From: JAYPWI01 sp038135065
Lineage (GTDB): Bacteria; Actinomycetota; Acidimicrobiia; Acidimicrobiales; Poriferisodalaceae
DNA: 64,000 nucleotides
Direction: 5' to 3'
NCBI GenBank assembly: GCA_038135065.1
Contig: JAYPWI010000009.1
Location: forward strand, 39,546-103,545
The position numbers and the translations under genes were made by a program. Below are positions 25,393 to 34,688 of the stretch, piece by piece. The notes beneath the pieces were generated by a model that worked only from the letters and a program-made list of their open reading frames with translations, was not told the DNA's origin and did not search any database. Every line of letters begins with the position of its first letter. The first letter of the stretch is position 1.

Positions 25393-26529
25393 ATGCCGCG
25401 GTCGCTGCGCGCCCGATCCGCGATGCTGGGACTCTGGTTCATCTCCGGCGTCGCCTGCGCCCAATCCCAACCGAGCACCGTTGCGCCTCCAACCACCCGA
25501 CCAGCGACGGCGGCAACTGCGCCGGGTCCGACAGAGTTGGCGCCGACCACTGCGTCAGCCGCTGCGACCGAACTCGGATCCCTGAACTCCGCGTATCTGA
25601 GCGGGTACCGCCTGAGCGACGCCGACCATGGCACCGAGGTGACGGTGACCGTCACCGACGGCGTCCGCATCATCGAATCCAACGGCCTTCCCAACCACCC
25701 CACGGGAGAGTTCCCCAACCCCGGAAACCCGCACACCATCACTGCCCAGGTCAGCCGATGGGAGTACCCCCTCGAACCGACCCGACAGGTCGCGCCCACC
25801 GAATCCCGCCAGCCCGGGGTGTCGATCACCGGGGTGCCCTTCGAGCCAGGAACGGCGGAGACCATCACCTGCGCGAGCGGTGAGGTCTACCGGGTGGAGG
25901 CGTTCGGTGGCGTGGCCGACCTCGGCTTCGACGACAACAACGCCCACGTCCAGCCCGATGGCTCGTACCACTACCACGGCACCCCGGTCGGGCTTCTGGC
26001 CGGGCTGGGCCACGATGCTGATCTGGTCCACGTCGGGTTCGCCGCAGACGGCCACCTGATCGCCCACTCACCGTCGGACCGTTACGCACCGTCGTACCGG
26101 CTGGACACCACCCCCCGAACGGGTTCGAGCTGTCTGGTCAGCCTGCCCGGCTCGGCCACCATCGACCTCGAGGGCACCATCCCCGATGGCGCGGTCACCT
26201 CGGACTGGGTGTACGACCCGACGGTCGGCGACCTCGACGAATGCAATGGTCTGGCCATCGGCGACACCTACGTCTACCTGGTGACCGCCACCGTCCCCTA
26301 TGCGCCCCGCTGCCTGTGGGGCAGCGTCGACGAACCCGCAGCGAATGCGACACCGGCCGCGCCATCGCCACCCCGCCCCGATCTCGCTGCGATTGCGGCC
26401 AGCCTTGGGGTCGACGAGGACGCGTTGGCCAGGGCATTAGGACCGCCGCCACCCGATATGGAGCGGGCTGCCCGCCTCCTCGACATCGACCCTCAGGAGC
26501 TCGCCGCATTGCTGGGCATTCCCCGGTAG
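25393..26529 (+). CDS. YHYH domain secreted protein
   Basis: A 378-residue exported protein. It has an Arg-rich N-terminus, a hydrophobic stretch AMLGLWFISGVAC (possible weak lipobox at Cys), then a Thr/Ala/Pro-rich linker to about residue 55. The core contains HVQPDGSYHYHGTPVGLL, the signature of YHYH proteins, and ends in a helical C-terminal module where LGVDEDALARAL and LLDIDPQELAALLGI form a loose repeat. The YHYH cluster suggests metal binding; the function is unknown. It starts one base after the permease stop. Confidence 0.85.
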   Translation: MPRSLRARSAMLGLWFISGVACAQSQPSTVAPPTTRPATAATAPGPTELAPTTASAAATELGSLNSAYLSGYRLSDADHGTEVTVTVTDGVRIIESNGLPNHPTGEFPNPGNPHTITAQVSRWEYPLEPTRQVAPTESRQPGVSITGVPFEPGTAETITCASGEVYRVEAFGGVADLGFDDNNAHVQPDGSYHYHGTPVGLLAGLGHDADLVHVGFAADGHLIAHSPSDRYAPSYRLDTTPRTGSSCLVSLPGSATIDLEGTIPDGAVTSDWVYDPTVGDLDECNGLAIGDTYVYLVTATVPYAPRCLWGSVDEPAANATPAAPSPPRPDLAAIAASLGVDEDALARALGPPPPDMERAARLLDIDPQELAALLGIPR

Positions 26530-26538
26530 GTGCCAACC

Positions 26539-27015
26539 TCAGCGGTCCGTGGCCACCTCGGCGACCAGCCCGGCAGTCACATCCACCAGCACCGCCGACC
26601 GGATCGGGAACACGCTGTCGGGAGCGCCCGCCGCGCCGTACACAACCTCGTACTCGAGCAGATCGCGATCGATGACCGTGCGGACCGGTGAGAGGTGACC
26701 GAACGGTGGCACACCACCGATAGCGAACCCAGTCGCCTCCCGAACCACAGCAGGGTCGGCGCGACCCACCCGACCACCGAGGAGCTGACCGAGCTTGTCG
26801 GTGTCCACTTGGTTCGCACCGGAGGTCAGCACCAGCAGGGGATGAGCGTCGAGCTCGAACACCAGGCTCTTGACGATCTGGGCCACCTCACACCCGATCG
26901 CCGCAGCCGCATCGTGGGCAGTGCGGGTATCTGCCCCGAACCGGATGATGTCGGGTGCAACACCCACCAGGGCTGCTGCATCGCGGAAGCGATCGGTCGC
27001 CGGACGTTTTGCCAT
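26539..27015 (-). CDS. YbaK/EbsC-type aminoacyl-tRNA deacylase
   Basis: A 158-residue YbaK-fold protein, expected to hydrolyse mischarged aminoacyl-tRNA (Cys-tRNAPro or a related species). EVAQIVKSLVFELDAHPLLVLTSGANQVD and GFAIGGVPPFGHLSPV are the family strands; the final strands end in VLVDVTAGLVAEVATD. The length is typical for a stand-alone editing protein. It lies divergent to the PPOX-class gene with only 23 bp between starts. Confidence 0.9.
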   Translation of the reverse strand: MAKRPATDRFRDAAALVGVAPDIIRFGADTRTAHDAAAAIGCEVAQIVKSLVFELDAHPLLVLTSGANQVDTDKLGQLLGGRVGRADPAVVREATGFAIGGVPPFGHLSPVRTVIDRDLLEYEVVYGAAGAPDSVFPIRSAVLVDVTAGLVAEVATDR

Positions 27016-27038
27016 CGCAGAGACGATACGTTTCTTCC

Positions 27039-27554
27039 ATGCCCAAACTCCACGCCGGGGACATCAGCGACTTCCTGTCCGAGCCCGGCCACCTGGTCCG
27101 CATCGGCACGGTCGACGAGGACGGATCGCCGCGGGTCACCCCGACCTGGTTCCTGCTCGAGGACGGGATGATCCTCGTCACCCCCCGCCAGGCCTCGGTG
27201 TTTCTCGGCAACATCCGCCGCGATCCCAGGGTCGACCTCCTCATCGACGAGACCGCCCTGCCGTACCGCAAGGTCAACGTCACCGGCACCGCCGAGATCG
27301 TCCACGATCTGGGCGCCGACGATGTGTGGCGCGACACCTACCGACGCATTGCCGGTCGGTATATCGACGCGGAGGCCGTGGAGCGCTACATCCGCGCCAC
27401 CATCGACCAGCCCCGAGCCCTGCTGGGTGTCCGACTCGACCGGGCCAAGGTCACCTCGTGGCGCATGCCAGTCGGTGGCGAAGCATCGACCGGTATCTGG
27501 GCACGCCGCTATTACGGAGAGGGAACCCGTATGGCCACCCTGTCCGACGGCTGA
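27039..27554 (+). CDS. PPOX-class (pyridoxamine 5'-phosphate oxidase-fold) flavoprotein
   Basis: A 171-residue split-barrel protein. GHLVRIGTVDEDGSPRVTPT and RRDPRVDLLIDETALPYRKV are characteristic of the FMN/F420-binding PPOX family common in actinobacteria. The true start is ATG 27039 (MPKLHAGD); the frame extends 5' across the divergent YbaK start but that part is not family sequence. It may be an F420-dependent reductase or a heme/flavin-binding protein; sequence alone does not decide. No downstream gene on the same strand. Confidence 0.88.
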   Translation: MPKLHAGDISDFLSEPGHLVRIGTVDEDGSPRVTPTWFLLEDGMILVTPRQASVFLGNIRRDPRVDLLIDETALPYRKVNVTGTAEIVHDLGADDVWRDTYRRIAGRYIDAEAVERYIRATIDQPRALLGVRLDRAKVTSWRMPVGGEASTGIWARRYYGEGTRMATLSDG

Positions 27555-27575
27555 CGCTGCACCGACGTCAGCGGG

Positions 27576-28625
27576 TCACTCGGCCCAGGCCTTCACCTTC
27601 TCGATGACCTCCAACGGGTTCTCCGTGTCGGCCGGGATGTCGATGTTCAGATAGGTCACCCCGACCTCCTTGTACACCTCGATGCGTTCACGCACCCGGC
27701 CCTCGTCACCGGTGAGGGTCGCCCGATCCAGGTAGTCGTCGGGCACTGCCGCGAAGGCCTCTTCGCGCTTGCCATCGAGGAACAGGTCCTGGATCTGCGC
27801 TGCTTCCTCCTCGTAGCCGTAGCGCTTGAAGAGGTCGTTGTAGAAGTTCTTGTCGCGGGCCCCCATGCCTCCGACATAAAACCCGGTGTTGTCCCGCACC
27901 GCCTTGCGCGCCGCGTCGACCAGGGGACCGGACCCCAGGGCCACCGTGCCCCCGGCGATGATCTGCAGCTCGCCGAGTTCGGGGTCGCGCCGGGCCTTGC
28001 CGGCATGCAGGGCCTCGCCCCACACATCATGAAAGCCCTCAGGCATGAAATGGATGGGCTGCCACACCTGAGCCAGCTCGGCGGTCAGCTCCACATTCTT
28101 CGGCCCGATCGAGGCAACGGCGATGGGAATGTCCCGACGCAGCGGCTTGCACATCAGGCGGAGTGGCTTGCCCAAACCGGTGCCCTCACCCTCGGGAAGG
28201 GGCAGGCTGACCGCCCGACCGTCGTGCTCCACCTTGTCGCCTGACCACACCTTGCGACAGATGTCGATGACGTCCCGGGTGTACCCGAGCGGCTTGCGGA
28301 ACGGCACACCGTGCCAACCCTCGATCACCTGCGGCCCCGAGGTACCGATTCCGAGTACGAAGCGTCCGCCCGACAGGGTGTCGATGGTCATGGCGGTCTG
28401 AGCGATCAGGGCAGGGCTCCGGCTGTAGATCGGCAGGATGCCGGTCATCAACTCCATACGTTCGGTCTGACCGGCCAGGAAAGCCAGGGTCGAGACCAGG
28501 TCGTAGCCATAGATCTCCCCGCCCCACACCAGGTCGACTCCGGCCCGCTCGAGATCCTGGGCGTGCCGCGCCAAACGAACAGGGTCGAGGCTGGCACCGG
28601 CCCCCAGGGCCATCGAGATCTTCAT
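27576..28625 (-). CDS. Luciferase-like (F420-dependent type) oxidoreductase
   Basis: A 349-residue TIM-barrel luciferase-like protein. It starts MKISMALGAGASLDPVRLA at ATG 28625, with GGAGCG five bases upstream; an ATG at 28637 is possible. Family marks are YGYDLVSTLAFLAGQTERM, the glycine-rich GGRFVLGIGTSGPQVIEGW and PIAVASIGPKNVELTAELA. It is longer than the other three in the window and belongs to the subgroup with an insert before the C-terminal helix. Divergent from the acyl-CoA dehydrogenase at 28716. Confidence 0.9.
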   Translation of the reverse strand: MKISMALGAGASLDPVRLARHAQDLERAGVDLVWGGEIYGYDLVSTLAFLAGQTERMELMTGILPIYSRSPALIAQTAMTIDTLSGGRFVLGIGTSGPQVIEGWHGVPFRKPLGYTRDVIDICRKVWSGDKVEHDGRAVSLPLPEGEGTGLGKPLRLMCKPLRRDIPIAVASIGPKNVELTAELAQVWQPIHFMPEGFHDVWGEALHAGKARRDPELGELQIIAGGTVALGSGPLVDAARKAVRDNTGFYVGGMGARDKNFYNDLFKRYGYEEEAAQIQDLFLDGKREEAFAAVPDDYLDRATLTGDEGRVRERIEVYKEVGVTYLNIDIPADTENPLEVIEKVKAWAE

Positions 28626-28715
28626 GGGTCGCTCCATTCGTCGCGGGTTGCCGAGCGCATCGGCTGTGCTTCGATAATAGGAATATCGGGTCCCCCGAGC
28701 GAAGGAGACCACCTG

Positions 28716-29876
28716 ATGACGGATCACGACGTGGCCGAAGCGATGATCGAGACCCTGGCCCACTGGGTCGACGATGTCGTGATGCCCGAATCTGCGGCCT
28801 TCGAACTACCCGACGCCTACCCCGAGGACATGGTCCAACAGATGGCCGACTTCGGCCTGTTCGGAGCGACCATCCCCGAAGCTCACGGTGGTCTCGAGCT
28901 CGACAATCTGACCTACGCCCGAGTGATCGAAGAGATCTCGAGGGGCTGGATGTCGCTGGCCGGGGTGATCAACAGCCACCTGATCTGCGCCAAGCTGATC
29001 AACAACTTCGGTTCGGACGCCCAGCGGGAGCGCTACCTGGCCGACATGGCGACCGGTGACCTGCGCGGGTGTTTTTCCCTGTCGGAGCCCGACAGCGGTT
29101 CAGATGCGGGAGCGCTGCGGTGTCGGGCCGAGCGCGACGGCGACGAGTGGGTCATCAACGGAACGAAGATGTGGGTCACCAACGGGGAGCGGGCCGGGGT
29201 GGTCGCCCTGTTGGCTCGAGTACCCGAGGGGGACCCCAGCGGATCGAGCGGGGTCACCTGCTTCATCGTGGAGAAGGAGCCGGGACAACGCAGCGGCGGG
29301 GTGACGGTCAGTCGAAAAATCGACAAGCTCGGCTATCGGGGACTCGAGACCGTCGAGATGTCCTACAGCGATCACCGGGTCCGCCACGACCAGATGCTGG
29401 GCGGGGATGACGGCATCGGCAACGGCCTCCGCTGGGCCCTCACTGCCCTCGAGTTGGGGCGGATCAACGTGGCCGCCCGGGGGGTCGGAGTGGCCCGCGC
29501 TGCCTTCGACGCAGCCCTGGCCTACTCCAAGGAACGGGAAACCTTCGGTCGGCCCATCTCCCAACATCAAGCCATCGCCTTCAAGCTCGCCGAGATGGCC
29601 ACCAAGCTCGAGGCGGCCAAGCTCCTCACCTACGAGGCTGCTCGAAAGGCAGACGCCGGGGAGAGGGTGGACCTGGCCGCGGGGATGGCCAAGCTGTTCG
29701 CCTCCGAGACGGCAAGCGAGCTGGCCCTCGATGCGATGCGGATCCACGGGGGTAACGGGTTCAGCACCGAGTATCCGGTCGAGCGCTACTACCGGGATGC
29801 ACCCCTGATGATCATCGGTGAGGGAACCAGCGAGATCCAGAAGCTGGTGATCAGTCGCGCCCTGTTGGCCGAATAG
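28716..29876 (+). CDS. Acyl-CoA dehydrogenase
   Basis: A 386-residue FAD enzyme. It has FSLSEPDSGSDAGALR and INGTKMWVTNGERAG in the middle domain, RETFGRPISQHQAIAFKLAEM in the C-terminal helices, and GEGTSEIQKLVISR, where the Glu is the usual catalytic base. This is the short/medium-chain type, unlike the enzyme at 11123-12379. GAAGGAG stands before ATG 28716. Probably a beta-oxidation step; chain length cannot be read from the sequence. Confidence 0.93.
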   Translation: MTDHDVAEAMIETLAHWVDDVVMPESAAFELPDAYPEDMVQQMADFGLFGATIPEAHGGLELDNLTYARVIEEISRGWMSLAGVINSHLICAKLINNFGSDAQRERYLADMATGDLRGCFSLSEPDSGSDAGALRCRAERDGDEWVINGTKMWVTNGERAGVVALLARVPEGDPSGSSGVTCFIVEKEPGQRSGGVTVSRKIDKLGYRGLETVEMSYSDHRVRHDQMLGGDDGIGNGLRWALTALELGRINVAARGVGVARAAFDAALAYSKERETFGRPISQHQAIAFKLAEMATKLEAAKLLTYEAARKADAGERVDLAAGMAKLFASETASELALDAMRIHGGNGFSTEYPVERYYRDAPLMIIGEGTSEIQKLVISRALLAE

Positions 29877-29945
29877 CCCGCCGCTGGGGCACCCACCCCC
29901 CGGACCAACCCGCACCGGGGCCGGGTACTGGGTATTGTCGCCGCC

Positions 29946-30863
29946 ATGGATTGGGGAGCTCATCTACCGCACCTCGGCCGCTCGGTCGGCCGGGATGCCC
30001 TGCTCGAATACGCCCGGGAGATCGATCGGCTCGGTTTCCACTCGGGCTGGACGTCGGATCACGTGTGCTGGCCTGCTGACGTGAACTCGAAGTACCCCTA
30101 CACCAAGGACGGGTCGTTCCCGGCGACACCGGACATGGGGTGGTTGGACCCGATCGGCACCCTGCTCTTCGTGGCTGCGTGCACCGAGAACATCCGCCTC
30201 GGATTCACCGTGCTGATCCTTCCCTATCGTCCACCAGTCGCTACCGCCACGCAGCTGGCCACCCTCGACGTGGTATCCGACGGACGCCTGATTCTGGGCG
30301 TCGGTGTGGGCTGGATGAAGGAAGAGGCAGACGTGCTGGGCATGCCCTGGGACAACCGGGGGGCCCGCTCCGACGAGCAGTTGGAGATCTTCGAGATCCT
30401 GTTCCGAGACGAGCATCCGAGCTACGACGGCGCCTATTACGCCTTCCCGGAGGTGGGCTTCGAACCCAAGCCGATCCAGAACCCGGTCCCCGTCTGGGTC
30501 GGGGGTAATACGGCGGCCGCCTTCCGACGCACCGCGCGCTTCGGGCACGGCTTCCACGCTGCCTTCCAGCCGCTCGACGTGGTCGCCGAGGAATGGGCAG
30601 GTGTCGCCGAAGCATGTGATGCGCACGGACGCGATCTCTCCGAGATCGAACTGTCGTTGCGGGTGTACCTCGACCCAGCGGCGATGATGGAACCCGAGAA
30701 GTCGATCGCCGGTTCCGTCGACCAGATGGTCGACACCATCGGCAAGATGCAGGAGATCGGCATCAGCCACGTGCTCCTCGATCCGGTAGCCCGAGGCGGT
30801 GTCCCCGGACGACTCGATGCCCTCAGAGCTTTCATGGCCGACGTGGCGCCCCAGGTTGGCTGA
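29946..30863 (+). CDS. Luciferase-like (F420-dependent type) oxidoreductase
   Basis: A 305-residue luciferase-like barrel. DWGAHLPHLG, HSGWTSDHVCWP, SKYPYTKDG, VSDGRLILGVGVGWMKEE and NPVPVWVGGNTAAAFRR are the expected strand and loop motifs. TIGR03619-like F420 oxidoreductases have this pattern (recalled, not searched). It is the first gene of a five-gene run on the plus strand (to 33828) with small gaps; a second luciferase-like gene closes the run. Confidence 0.92.
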   Translation: MDWGAHLPHLGRSVGRDALLEYAREIDRLGFHSGWTSDHVCWPADVNSKYPYTKDGSFPATPDMGWLDPIGTLLFVAACTENIRLGFTVLILPYRPPVATATQLATLDVVSDGRLILGVGVGWMKEEADVLGMPWDNRGARSDEQLEIFEILFRDEHPSYDGAYYAFPEVGFEPKPIQNPVPVWVGGNTAAAFRRTARFGHGFHAAFQPLDVVAEEWAGVAEACDAHGRDLSEIELSLRVYLDPAAMMEPEKSIAGSVDQMVDTIGKMQEIGISHVLLDPVARGGVPGRLDALRAFMADVAPQVG

Positions 30864-30883
30864 CAGCGCAGTTGGCATCTTCC

Positions 30884-31285
30884 GTGGACGACCGGGTCAG
30901 GGTCGACAAGTGGCTGTGGTCCGTGCGCGTCTACCGGACCCGCACTGCAGCCAATGAGGCATGCACGGCCGGCCGGATCAGGATCAATGGTGAGCCCGCC
31001 AAGCCGGCCAGTCGGGTCGGGGTCGGTGATCGTGTCTCTGCCCGGACACCGACCGGAGTCCGCGAACTGGAGGTCCTCCAACCCCTCCAACGGCGAGTCG
31101 GTGCTGAACTGGCAGCGGCAGCCGTCCTCGACCACACGCCGACCGACGCAACGGATGGGTCAGCCGGGACCGGTCGAATCGATGCACCCGGACCGGGGCG
31201 CCGGGCACGGGGAGCCGGGAGACCGACAAAGCGTGATCGCCGTCGCATCGATGCCTTCCGGGAGGATGGCGGATCGCCCCGGTAG
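30884..31285 (+). CDS. S4 domain RNA-binding protein (Hsp15/RqcP-like)
   Basis: About 133 residues. The N-terminal S4 domain reads VRVDKWLWSVRVYRTRTAAN then GRIRINGEPAKPASRVGVGD, the pattern of Hsp15-type proteins that bind 50S subunits with stalled nascent chains. The C-terminal half is basic and Gly/Arg-rich, probably disordered. I use GTG 30884; TTG 30872 would add four residues. It lies 20 bp after the luciferase-like gene, but a functional link is not implied. Confidence 0.85.
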   Translation: MDDRVRVDKWLWSVRVYRTRTAANEACTAGRIRINGEPAKPASRVGVGDRVSARTPTGVRELEVLQPLQRRVGAELAAAAVLDHTPTDATDGSAGTGRIDAPGPGRRARGAGRPTKRDRRRIDAFREDGGSPR

Positions 31286-31294
31286 GGTGGCCAA

Positions 31295-32065
31295 GTGCCC
31301 ATCCCCCTGGCCGTCACCCTGGCCCATGCCCGTCTGACCGGCGAACGCATCGACCATCACGGCGTTGTCGTGCCAGCGACCGCAGCAGAGGCCTACGCAG
31401 TGGACGACGAGGTCGCGGGCCTCGCTGCGACCCCGGTCATCGGATGGAAGATCGGAGCCACGAGCTCTGCGGCCCAGGAGATGCTGGGCGTCAAGACTCC
31501 GATCAGCGGACGGGTGTACCAGGGAACGGTCTTCGAGTCCGGCCGGACCCTGCCCAGTTCCCTGTTCCATCACCCTCCGATGATCGAATGTGAGATCGCA
31601 GTCCGTACCGCCAGCGATCTCCCAGCAGGAGGGGCGCCGATCACCGCTGCGTCTGCCCGCGCCATGGTCGGATCGGTGCATCCGGCGATCGAGTTGGTAG
31701 GAACCCGCTTCGAAGCAGGACTCGCCGTGCCACCAGCTCTGCTGGTAGCCGATGGTTCGGTACACGCTGCGCTGGTCCTGGGGGATCCCGTCGATGCCGA
31801 GACGGCCGGTGACCTCGCAGCAATCGCCTGTCAGCTCCTGATCGACGGCGAGTTCGCCGCCGACGGAGTCGGCTCAGCCGTACTCGGTGATCCCTACGCC
31901 GCAGTGGCGTGGTTGTGCAACCACCTCCGTCAACGCGGGATCGGGCTGCCGGCCGGATCGGTGATCACCACTGGAACGATGACCGGGCTGACTCCCAGTT
32001 CGACTGGGCAGCAGGTCGTCAACGACGCCGGACCCCTCGGCCGGGTGGGGCTGCATCTCCCCTGA
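31295..32065 (+). CDS. 2-keto-4-pentenoate hydratase / FAH-fold protein (MhpD-like)
   Basis: A 256-residue fumarylacetoacetase-fold enzyme. GWKIGATSSAAQEMLGV, PISGRVY and IECEIAVRTASDLP match the hydratase/decarboxylase family of catechol meta-cleavage, with the metal-binding Glu pair in ECE; VGSVHPAIELV and TTGTMTGLTP are further conserved blocks. It would hydrate 2-hydroxypenta-2,4-dienoate or decarboxylate an oxalocrotonate; no aldolase or dioxygenase is adjacent. GTG start 9 bp after the S4 gene. Confidence 0.9.
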   Translation: MPIPLAVTLAHARLTGERIDHHGVVVPATAAEAYAVDDEVAGLAATPVIGWKIGATSSAAQEMLGVKTPISGRVYQGTVFESGRTLPSSLFHHPPMIECEIAVRTASDLPAGGAPITAASARAMVGSVHPAIELVGTRFEAGLAVPPALLVADGSVHAALVLGDPVDAETAGDLAAIACQLLIDGEFAADGVGSAVLGDPYAAVAWLCNHLRQRGIGLPAGSVITTGTMTGLTPSSTGQQVVNDAGPLGRVGLHLP

Positions 32066-32132
32066 GTACCGTCTCCCTCAGTAACGCCCGGTTTCTGCCG
32101 ACGTCGGAGGTGAACGAGGCAACGAGGCCCAG

Positions 32133-32933
32133 ATGTCCGCACCCGTCGCAGGCTGGTACACCGACCCGGCATCGCCGGACAACCTCCGTTGGTGGGACGG
32201 TTCGACATGGACCCGGCACTCACAGTCGACCCGGACGGCGGACGCCCCCACCGCTGGGTCCACCCTGACCGCAACCACCGAGGAGAGCCTCATCGCCGCC
32301 ATCCTCGCAGCGGATGCCCTCGATCTGGCGACTCCGGACGCGAAGGACACGGGGGTCATCAAGTGTCTCTCGATCGATCAGAACGACGACCGAGCTAGCG
32401 AGGAAACTCCATCGGTGCCGTCGCTGCCAGTGGACGGCGCAGTGCCCCGAGCCGACGACGGCGTTCCGCGGACAGCCAGGGCCCCGCTCCGGGTAGCCGT
32501 GCTGAAGACCCGGCGGTCGACCATCGCCGCAGGTGCTGCGGTTGCGCTGATGGTCGGTGCGTTCGCAGCGCCGTGGCTGCGGATCGGCGACAGCCAGTGG
32601 AGCATCTTCGACAGCCACATCCCCTGGATCGTCACCGGAGGATCGTGGGATGGCAACGCCGGTGTCCTGAGCCACGGGCCCGTCTACGCAGCACTGATCT
32701 GCCTCGCGCTGGCTGGACTGACCGGCAGAATCCCCAAGCCACGATGGGCGGCAGTGGGGTCGGGCTCGGCCATCCTTGCGCTCACGGTGGCCAACTACCT
32801 CCGCATCGACGAGGTGACCTCGCTCGTCTCCGACACGCCCGCAGAGGCCGGACCGGGTCTGTATCTGATGCTGACCGGGAGTCTCGCCGTGATCGGCTCG
32901 ACCTTGCAGGCCTCGGATCACCACGGCAACTAG
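32133..32933 (+). CDS. DUF2510 membrane protein
   Basis: A 266-residue protein. Residues 1-35 form a DUF2510 module (AGWYTDPASPDNLRWWDGST), common at the N-terminus of actinobacterial membrane proteins. A polar, probably disordered stretch reaches about residue 125, then about four membrane helices follow (TIAAGAAVALMVGAFAAPWL; VYAALICLALAGL; VGSGSAILALTVANYL; LYLMLTGSLAVIGSTL). Function unknown. It lies in the plus-strand run between the hydratase and a luciferase-like gene. Confidence 0.85.
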   Translation: MSAPVAGWYTDPASPDNLRWWDGSTWTRHSQSTRTADAPTAGSTLTATTEESLIAAILAADALDLATPDAKDTGVIKCLSIDQNDDRASEETPSVPSLPVDGAVPRADDGVPRTARAPLRVAVLKTRRSTIAAGAAVALMVGAFAAPWLRIGDSQWSIFDSHIPWIVTGGSWDGNAGVLSHGPVYAALICLALAGLTGRIPKPRWAAVGSGSAILALTVANYLRIDEVTSLVSDTPAEAGPGLYLMLTGSLAVIGSTLQASDHHGN

Positions 32934-32943
32934 CGTCCTGGCT

Positions 32944-33828
32944 GTGAGCAGCATCGACATCGGTACGTACGGCATCTGGACGAGCCTTCTGGATCTCCAC
33001 CCCACCACCCGGGTGCGTGAGGTCCTGGCAGACCTCGATGCCATGGGCTGGGGTGCCATCTGGCGACCCGAATCCACCGGACGTGATGCCCTCATCTCGT
33101 CCGCGCTGTGGCTCGATGCCTGCCCGCGCATGGCGGTGGCCACCGGGATCGCCCAGACCTACGCCCGACACCCACTGACCACCCAGGCCGCGGCCCGCAC
33201 CCTCGACGAAGCCCACCCGGGGCGCTTCCTGCTGGGCCTCGGCGTGAGCCACGCCCCGATGGTGGAGGGGGTGCGCGGCCTCGACTACTCGACCCCGCTG
33301 GCCGACATGCGGGCCTATCTCGAGGCCATGGACGCCGCTCCCTACACGGCCTATGGATCACCAGAGCGTCCACCCCGGATCCTGGCCGCCCTGGGTCCCC
33401 GCATGCTCGAGCTGTCGGCCTCCCACGCCGACGGAGCACACCCCTATTTCACCACCCCGGATCACACCGAAACGGCTCGCCAGATCATGGGACCCGACAA
33501 GTTCCTGGCTCCCGAGATCATGTGCGTCCTCGAGACCGATCCGGCTCGGGCACGGCGGATCGCCCGGGCGAACATGGAGCGCTACCTCCAACTGCCCAAC
33601 TACACGAACAACCTGCAACGACTGGGTTTCGAGTCCGCCGAGATCGCCGACGTGTCCGACCGGTTGGTGGATGCCATCGTGGTCTGGGGCGACGTAGACG
33701 CAGTTGTAGCCCGAGTGCAAGAGCATGTCGACGCAGGGGCGGACCACGTGTGCATCCAGGCCCTCGTCGAGCAGCCCGACGAGCTCCCAATGGACGATTG
33801 GCAGGCCCTGGCCGACGCTCTGCTGTGA
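32944..33828 (+). CDS. Luciferase-like (F420-dependent type) oxidoreductase
   Basis: A 294-residue luciferase-like barrel of a different subgroup from the other three. It reads DIGTYGIWTSLLD, GAIWRPESTGRDALI, HPGRFLLGLGVSHAPMVEG, LGPRMLELSASHADGAHPYF and ends VCIQALVEQPDELPMDDW. This matches the TIGR03620-type F420-linked family as I recall it. The GTG start lies 10 bp after the DUF2510 gene. Its stop faces the SDR stop 10 bp away. Confidence 0.9.
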   Translation: MSSIDIGTYGIWTSLLDLHPTTRVREVLADLDAMGWGAIWRPESTGRDALISSALWLDACPRMAVATGIAQTYARHPLTTQAAARTLDEAHPGRFLLGLGVSHAPMVEGVRGLDYSTPLADMRAYLEAMDAAPYTAYGSPERPPRILAALGPRMLELSASHADGAHPYFTTPDHTETARQIMGPDKFLAPEIMCVLETDPARARRIARANMERYLQLPNYTNNLQRLGFESAEIADVSDRLVDAIVVWGDVDAVVARVQEHVDAGADHVCIQALVEQPDELPMDDWQALADALL

Positions 33829-33838
33829 CCGTGCGGGG

Positions 33839-34597
33839 CTAGCCCCGGCCCACGTAGGGCATCTGGTTGGCCATGATCGTGGTGAAGAGCACGTTCGTGT
33901 CGAGGGGGAGGGTCGCGATGTGGGCGACCACGTCGGCGACATGGCCGACGTCGAAGGTCGCCTCGGGCCGGACGGACCCATCGGCTTGGGGCATTCCCTT
34001 CTGCATGGGGGCGGTCATCTCGGTCGCCGCGTTCCCGATATCGATCTGACTACAGCAGATGTCGTGGGCCCGGCCGTCCAGCGCGATGGACTTGGTCAGA
34101 CCGGTGATGGCGTGCTTCGTCGCGGTGTAGGGGGCGCTGTGAGGCCTCGGCGTGTGGGCCGAGATAGAGCCGTTGTTGATGATCCGACCGCCGCGAGGAT
34201 CCTGCTGCTTCATCATGCCCATCGCTCGGCGCGCGCACAGGAACGAACCGGTGAGGTTCGCTCCCACGGTGCGATGCCAGGCATCCACGTCGAGTTCGTC
34301 CATGGGGACCGGCGGGGTGCCGGACCCGGCATTGTTGAACAGCACATCGATGCGCCCGAACTCGCCGAGCACCAGATCGAACAGGGCATCCACCTGCGCG
34401 GCATCGGCCACGTCCGTGGGCACACAGAGGGCCCGACCACCGACGGCCTCAACGTCGGCTCGGCCGGCGTCGAGGGGCTCCGGCCGGCGTCCGGCCAGCA
34501 CGAGGTCGAACCCGGCCCTGGCCAGGGCAACTGCCGATGCCCGACCGATACCGGTCCCCCCACCGGTGATGACCGCAACCTTCGTGCCCTCGCCCAT
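33839..34597 (-). CDS. SDR family oxidoreductase
   Basis: A 252-residue classical SDR with TGGGTGIGRAS, an Arg-Arg pair after strand 2 (AGRRPE) that favours NADP, FNNAG, catalytic Ser in NNGSISAH, and YTATK. The C-terminal segment DTNVLFTTIMANQMPYVGRG is of the type seen in 3-oxoacyl-ACP-reductase-like SDRs of unknown substrate. Divergent from the ABC-F gene with 91 bp between the starts, which must hold both promoters. Confidence 0.92.
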   Translation of the reverse strand: MGEGTKVAVITGGGTGIGRASAVALARAGFDLVLAGRRPEPLDAGRADVEAVGGRALCVPTDVADAAQVDALFDLVLGEFGRIDVLFNNAGSGTPPVPMDELDVDAWHRTVGANLTGSFLCARRAMGMMKQQDPRGGRIINNGSISAHTPRPHSAPYTATKHAITGLTKSIALDGRAHDICCSQIDIGNAATEMTAPMQKGMPQADGSVRPEATFDVGHVADVVAHIATLPLDTNVLFTTIMANQMPYVGRG

Positions 34598-34688
34598 GCT
34601 CTGCCTCGCCTTCCCGTCGACTGTTCAAGTCAATCAGGCGCACGATGTCGGTGCCGACGAACCCTCCCCGCCGCTACCCTCCACCGCC

